Positions 14,799 through 16,818 of a DNA stretch of 16,818 nt are shown one piece after another (position 1 is the stretch's first letter; each line of letters opens with the position of its first letter). Origin of the DNA: CANJBX01 sp041487815 (GTDB lineage: Bacteria > Pseudomonadota > Alphaproteobacteria > Rhizobiales > Xanthobacteraceae). The position numbers and the translations under genes were made by a program. The DNA lies in NCBI GenBank assembly GCA_041487815.1, contig JBGPOB010000039.1, positions 1-16,818 of the forward strand. Reading direction: 5' to 3'. The notes under the pieces are model-generated. The model did not search any database. It was not told the DNA's origin and saw only the letters and a program-made list of their open reading frames with translations.

Positions 14799-15254
14799 AT
14801 GGCCGAGATACGCACTGTCACGACGCTGAAATCCAAGCGCAGCGAGATCATTGCATCCATCGCCAACTATGAGCGGCGGCTAGCACAGGCCCGTGCTGAT
14901 CTCTCGCACGTCAATGCCACGATTGCGATGTTCGAAGCCAAGGGACACCACGGCGAAATGCAGCCTTACGTGGACCTGCATCGGTTGTTTAAGCGTGGCG
15001 AGCAAATGACCCTATGCAAAGCGATGCTGGCAGACGGGCCCAAGAATACGCGCGAATTGGCACAGCACGTCATGGCGTCAAAGGGACTCGACACAGGCGA
15101 CAAAGTATTGGCCCGCTCCATCGCTCTGCAATTGGTTCATGCCTTGCGGATGCAATGGAAACGCGGCTTGATTGTCAGCATTGAGAAAGAGCGCGGGGCG
15201 AGAGTATGGCGATTGCCGCAGTCATCAATGCCTTTTCAAACCAAACTTGTTTGA
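14799..15254 (+). CDS. Hypothetical protein, N-terminal coiled coil and likely winged-helix C-terminus
   Basis: This 151-residue product has no assigned function that I know. Residues about 10-47 (KSKRSEIIASIANYERRLAQ onward) have heptad spacing of hydrophobics and suggest a coiled coil. A HRLFKRGEQMTLCKAMLADG segment follows. The region 81-140 (NTRELAQHVMASKGLD, ALRMQWKRGLIVSIEKERGA, RVWRLP) looks like a winged helix, so DNA binding is plausible by inference. I believe similar proteins recur as scattered hypotheticals in Bradyrhizobium-type genomes. It ends inside the first CAAACNNGTTTG palindrome that precedes the next gene. Base composition turns visibly less GC-rich from here on, in line with acquired DNA. 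Confidence 0.7.
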   Translation: MAEIRTVTTLKSKRSEIIASIANYERRLAQARADLSHVNATIAMFEAKGHHGEMQPYVDLHRLFKRGEQMTLCKAMLADGPKNTRELAQHVMASKGLDTGDKVLARSIALQLVHALRMQWKRGLIVSIEKERGARVWRLPQSSMPFQTKLV

Positions 15255-15270
15255 CACCCAAACCTGTTTG
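15242..15270 (+). promoter_or_regulatory. Paired operator-like palindromes CAAACNNGTTTG
   Basis: CAAACTTGTTTG (15242-15253) and CAAACCTGTTTG (15259-15270) are both perfect 5-2-5 inverted repeats, 17 bases start to start. A consensus TTGACA (15251-15256) lies across the end of the first and the gap between them. The -10 is weak (TAGCGT at 15276, spacer 19). The spacing of nearly two helical turns suits two dimers on one DNA face. The first copy contains the stop codon of the upstream gene. The regulator is unknown. Confidence 0.6.
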
Positions 15271-15303
15271 AGTGCTAGCGTTTGCCAGCAAAGGGAGGTT
15301 TCG

Positions 15304-15555
15304 ATGGCAACTCAAGTTTATGGCCTTTTCCCAATATCGCTGAATCTTTTGGTTGGAAAATTGGGAGCCCATTACTCATTTGTCGTCGCGACTGTCGCCG
15401 CTTCAACCGAAGCTGACGTTCGCAAATTTGCGCAGGCGCAAGATACCCTCGGGCTACCTTGGTCTGACCCTGCTGCCTTTGAATGCAAACCGGTAGCAAC
15501 TTTTGGCGCGGTACCACCGCAAGGGCAAGTGCTTTACCAATGGACGCCTGCTTAA
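15304..15555 (+). CDS. Small hypothetical protein (83 residues)
   Basis: The start ATG 15304 follows an excellent Shine-Dalgarno (GGGAGG, five bases from the ATG), the strongest reason to call this a gene. The product begins MATQVYGLFPISLNLLVGKL and continues HYSFVVATVAASTEADVRKF; it has no signal peptide or motif that I recognise. It is moderately hydrophobic at the start and ends QVLYQWTPA. Its TAA stop (15553-15555) interlocks with the TAA of the convergent transposase on a shared TTAA. Such a join argues that the two genes have travelled together. Candidate roles are a passenger or accessory protein of the mobile unit, but no function can be stated. Confidence 0.65.
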   Translation: MATQVYGLFPISLNLLVGKLGAHYSFVVATVAASTEADVRKFAQAQDTLGLPWSDPAAFECKPVATFGAVPPQGQVLYQWTPA

Positions 15556-16535
15556 CTTGCATGATGACGCTGCCAATACCCCGAGAAATCCACTGACGGT
15601 TTGGATTTGGTCGCAAGCATGGCAAGCCGATGGATTTGATCGCCGTTCGACAGTCGCCGGTGATCTTCGCGCCATGAAGCTTCTTGCGCGTAGCGGAGCA
15701 GATATGTTCCGGCGATATGATGGTGGTGTCCGATCTCGGCGCGGCGCATCCGGCTGAAAAATTCCTCTGCCCAATTCGTGCAAGCACCGTCCAGCGAATA
15801 CGCTTCTTCGTGATTGATCCGCTTCATTTCGAAACGGTCATGCAGCGCATCCCATGATCCGGCTTCGTCGGCGTTGACGATGGTACCCTTGGCAATACGC
15901 GCCTTGATAAACGAGAGGGCTTGGCCTTCGCTGCGGAACACGGCGGGGATTGAATTGCCATCACGCTCGCGAACGATGACGACCGCTTGGCGCTTGCCGG
16001 TTTGATTGCGGCCTAGACGACGATCAACGCGGTTCTCGCGAAGATTGGCAGGCTTGCGGTAGCCGCCGAAATAACCGCCATCGACCTCAGCAATCTTACC
16101 TTCGCCGCCGACAATGCGACCTTTCAATTCCTCAGCCATCGCTTCGCGCAGCTTGTGCAGCAAAACGAATGCGCATTTGTAGGACACATTCAAATCGCGC
16201 GAGAGCGCCAGCGCCGACTTGCCCTTGACCTCGTTGCAGAAGATCGCGATGGCCGCGAGATAGCAGCGCAGTGGCAGCTTGTGGCTGGCGAATAGCGTTC
16301 CGCTGGTAATTGTGAAATCTTTGACGCAGGCGCGGCAGCGGAACCGGGGCGCGCCTTTCAGGCGGCGGCAATCATAGGCATCAACGCCCCCGCAATGCGG
16401 ACAGACCGGCTCGCCATTGGTATTGGCCCAGCGGATACGCCGGAACGCCATTTCCGCGTCGGCGTCTTTCATCGTGAAAATGGACGCCAAAGAGAGGCTT
16501 TTCGCTTGCTTGGAAAGGAGGAAATGCTGGGCCAT
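15552..16535 (-). CDS. IS1595 family (ISXO2-like) transposase
   Basis: The 327-residue protein has an N-terminal zinc ribbon: Cys45 and Cys48 in PVCPHCGG, Cys67 and Cys70 in FRCRACVKDF. A helical DNA-binding region follows, with ALSRDLNVSYKCAFVLLHKL. The ISXO2-like catalytic core comes next: Asp152 in AEVDGGYFGG, Asp223 in IVNADEAGSW, and a C-terminal HHHHIAGTYLLRYAQEASWR segment whose Glu285 fits the third acidic residue. The family pattern Asn254-x2-Glu (TNWAEEFF) is also kept. No frameshift or internal stop is seen, so it looks intact. AGGTGA lies just upstream of the ATG. Its promoter is back-to-back with that of the DUF6471-type gene. Confidence 0.9.
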   Translation of the reverse strand: MAQHFLLSKQAKSLSLASIFTMKDADAEMAFRRIRWANTNGEPVCPHCGGVDAYDCRRLKGAPRFRCRACVKDFTITSGTLFASHKLPLRCYLAAIAIFCNEVKGKSALALSRDLNVSYKCAFVLLHKLREAMAEELKGRIVGGEGKIAEVDGGYFGGYRKPANLRENRVDRRLGRNQTGKRQAVVIVRERDGNSIPAVFRSEGQALSFIKARIAKGTIVNADEAGSWDALHDRFEMKRINHEEAYSLDGACTNWAEEFFSRMRRAEIGHHHHIAGTYLLRYAQEASWREDHRRLSNGDQIHRLAMLATKSKPSVDFSGYWQRHHAS

Positions 16536-16568
16536 TTGGTCACCTATCGGATGCGGTAGCTATCACAA

Positions 16569-16597
16569 ACGATAGGCTAAAAATGGGGGCTTGTCAA
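16569..16597 (-). promoter_or_regulatory. Transposase promoter
   Basis: Minus-strand -35 TTGACA (16597-16592, perfect consensus), 17-base spacer and -10 TATCGT (16574-16569, four of six). The -10 overlaps the CGATAGG box. Confidence 0.55.
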
Positions 16598-16618
16598 CGA
16601 CAATCTTTCATATATGAT
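16591..16618 (+). promoter_or_regulatory. Promoter of the DUF6471-type gene
   Basis: -35 TTGTCA (16591-16596, five of six), 16-base spacer and -10 TATGAT (16613-16618, five of six). The -35 shares bases with the opposite-strand -35 of the transposase promoter, and the -10 runs into a GATAG box. Confidence 0.65.
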
Positions 16619-16644
16619 AGCCACCGAATGTGATAGGAGGCGGC

Positions 16645-16818
16645 ATGGCGATCAAGTCCGAGGCCGAATGGGCAGCCCGTGCGAGCGCGTTCCTCAAGCA
16701 TAAGCTACAGGACGGCGAGGTAACCTACGCTGAGCTGGCCAAACGGCTCAAAAAGCATAGTTTCAAGGAAACCGAAGCCTCGATTACGAATAAGCTGAAA
16801 CGAGGCTCATTCCCGGCC
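16645..16818 (+). CDS. DUF6471-type protein, N-terminal part (runs off window)
   Basis: ATG 16645 follows AGGAGG by four bases and opens a frame of 58 codons to the window end without a stop. The pattern AARASAFLKHKLQDGEVTYA, then ELAKRLKKHSFKETEASITN and KLKRGSFPA, fits the DUF6471 family ('LK.eL....vtY.eLa..L...g..Et.asi.NK..RG.F'). The segment resembles a helix-turn-helix of the kind found in small regulators. I infer, without proof, that it represses itself and the transposase through the GATAG boxes. The C-terminal end is not visible. Confidence 0.72.
   Translation, partial: MAIKSEAEWAARASAFLKHKLQDGEVTYAELAKRLKKHSFKETEASITNKLKRGSFPA

Larger units (their letters stand above)
16543..16637. 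promoter_or_regulatory. Divergent control region with GATAG/CTATC boxes
   Basis: The 25 bases at 16543-16567, read on the minus strand, match 16613-16637 at 20 of 25 positions, including GATAGC, ACCG and a final GATAGG. A further CGATAGG is at 16570-16576. Five GATAG-type boxes thus occur in 95 bases, arranged as inverted copies. The outer ones overlap the Shine-Dalgarno sequences of both genes and two others overlap the -10 boxes, an arrangement suited to control of both directions by one protein. Confidence 0.7.
15304..16818. mobile_element. IS1595/ISXO2-type transposition unit, boundaries not resolved
   Basis: A transposase gene is flanked by a convergent small gene and a divergent DUF6471-type gene with shared regulatory DNA. 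IS1595-family elements can carry passenger genes. I could not find matching terminal inverted repeats or a target duplication, and the right side leaves the window. The extent given is the minimum cluster, not proven ends. Confidence 0.45.

Noticed and set aside
14540..14872. 110-codon plus-strand frame after dnaB
   Set aside because: It runs through the palindromic repeat and into the next gene in another phase, and has no ribosome site or domain.
16543..16637. GATAG inverted repeats as terminal inverted repeats of the IS
   Set aside because: They overlap promoters and ribosome sites of both genes, and no matching copy is seen on the far side of the transposase gene.

Overview
The window reads as the chromosome of a GC-rich alphaproteobacterium of the Hyphomicrobiales (Rhizobiales), most like the Bradyrhizobium/Rhodopseudomonas/Pseudolabrys group. 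The evidence is the block fabD-acpP-fabF-mltG-yicC-gmk, the block rpsF-rpsR-DUF2232-rplI followed further on by dnaB, the alphaproteobacterial C-terminal extensions on S6 and L9, and intergenic palindromes built on GCGCATGATC and GTGATCCCGAAAA, which are typical of these genomes. No species can be named from the sequence alone.

Layout. Bases 1-143 are the 3' end of a pirin-like gene (+). Bases 376-6543 are a leftward block that makes fatty acids and cell envelope. It runs fabD (malonyl loading), acpP (acyl carrier protein), fabF (chain elongation), mltG (peptidoglycan strand termination), yicC (endoribonuclease) and gmk (GMP kinase). No fabG lies between fabD and acpP, where it is commonly found, and both flanks of acpP carry short tandem repeats. 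Bases 6544-6939 are a divergent promoter region. It leads rightward into the ribosomal operon rpsF-rpsR-DUF2232 membrane protein-rplI (6940-9486), with a good sigma70-type promoter about 185 bases upstream and a structured leader.

Bases 9548-10381 (-) encode a small exported CxxCH protein with an Ala/Pro-rich tail. It is divergent from a cyclopropane-fatty-acid synthase-type methyltransferase (10582-11838). That gene is followed by a secreted VasI-like protein (11918-12670) and, after a dispersed palindromic element, by dnaB (13007-14500).

After dnaB the expected housekeeping neighbours do not follow. A hairpin repeat is followed by accessory DNA: a coiled-coil/winged-helix-like hypothetical (14799-15254), a small orphan protein behind paired operator-like palindromes (15304-15555), and an IS1595/ISXO2-type transposase on the minus strand (15552-16535). 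The last gene is a divergent, truncated DUF6471-type gene that runs off the end. The transposase and DUF6471 genes share a compact region with back-to-back promoters whose -35 boxes overlap on opposite strands. GATAG boxes there overlie both -10 regions and both Shine-Dalgarno sites. This looks like a self-regulated transposition cassette and is the most interesting part of the window.
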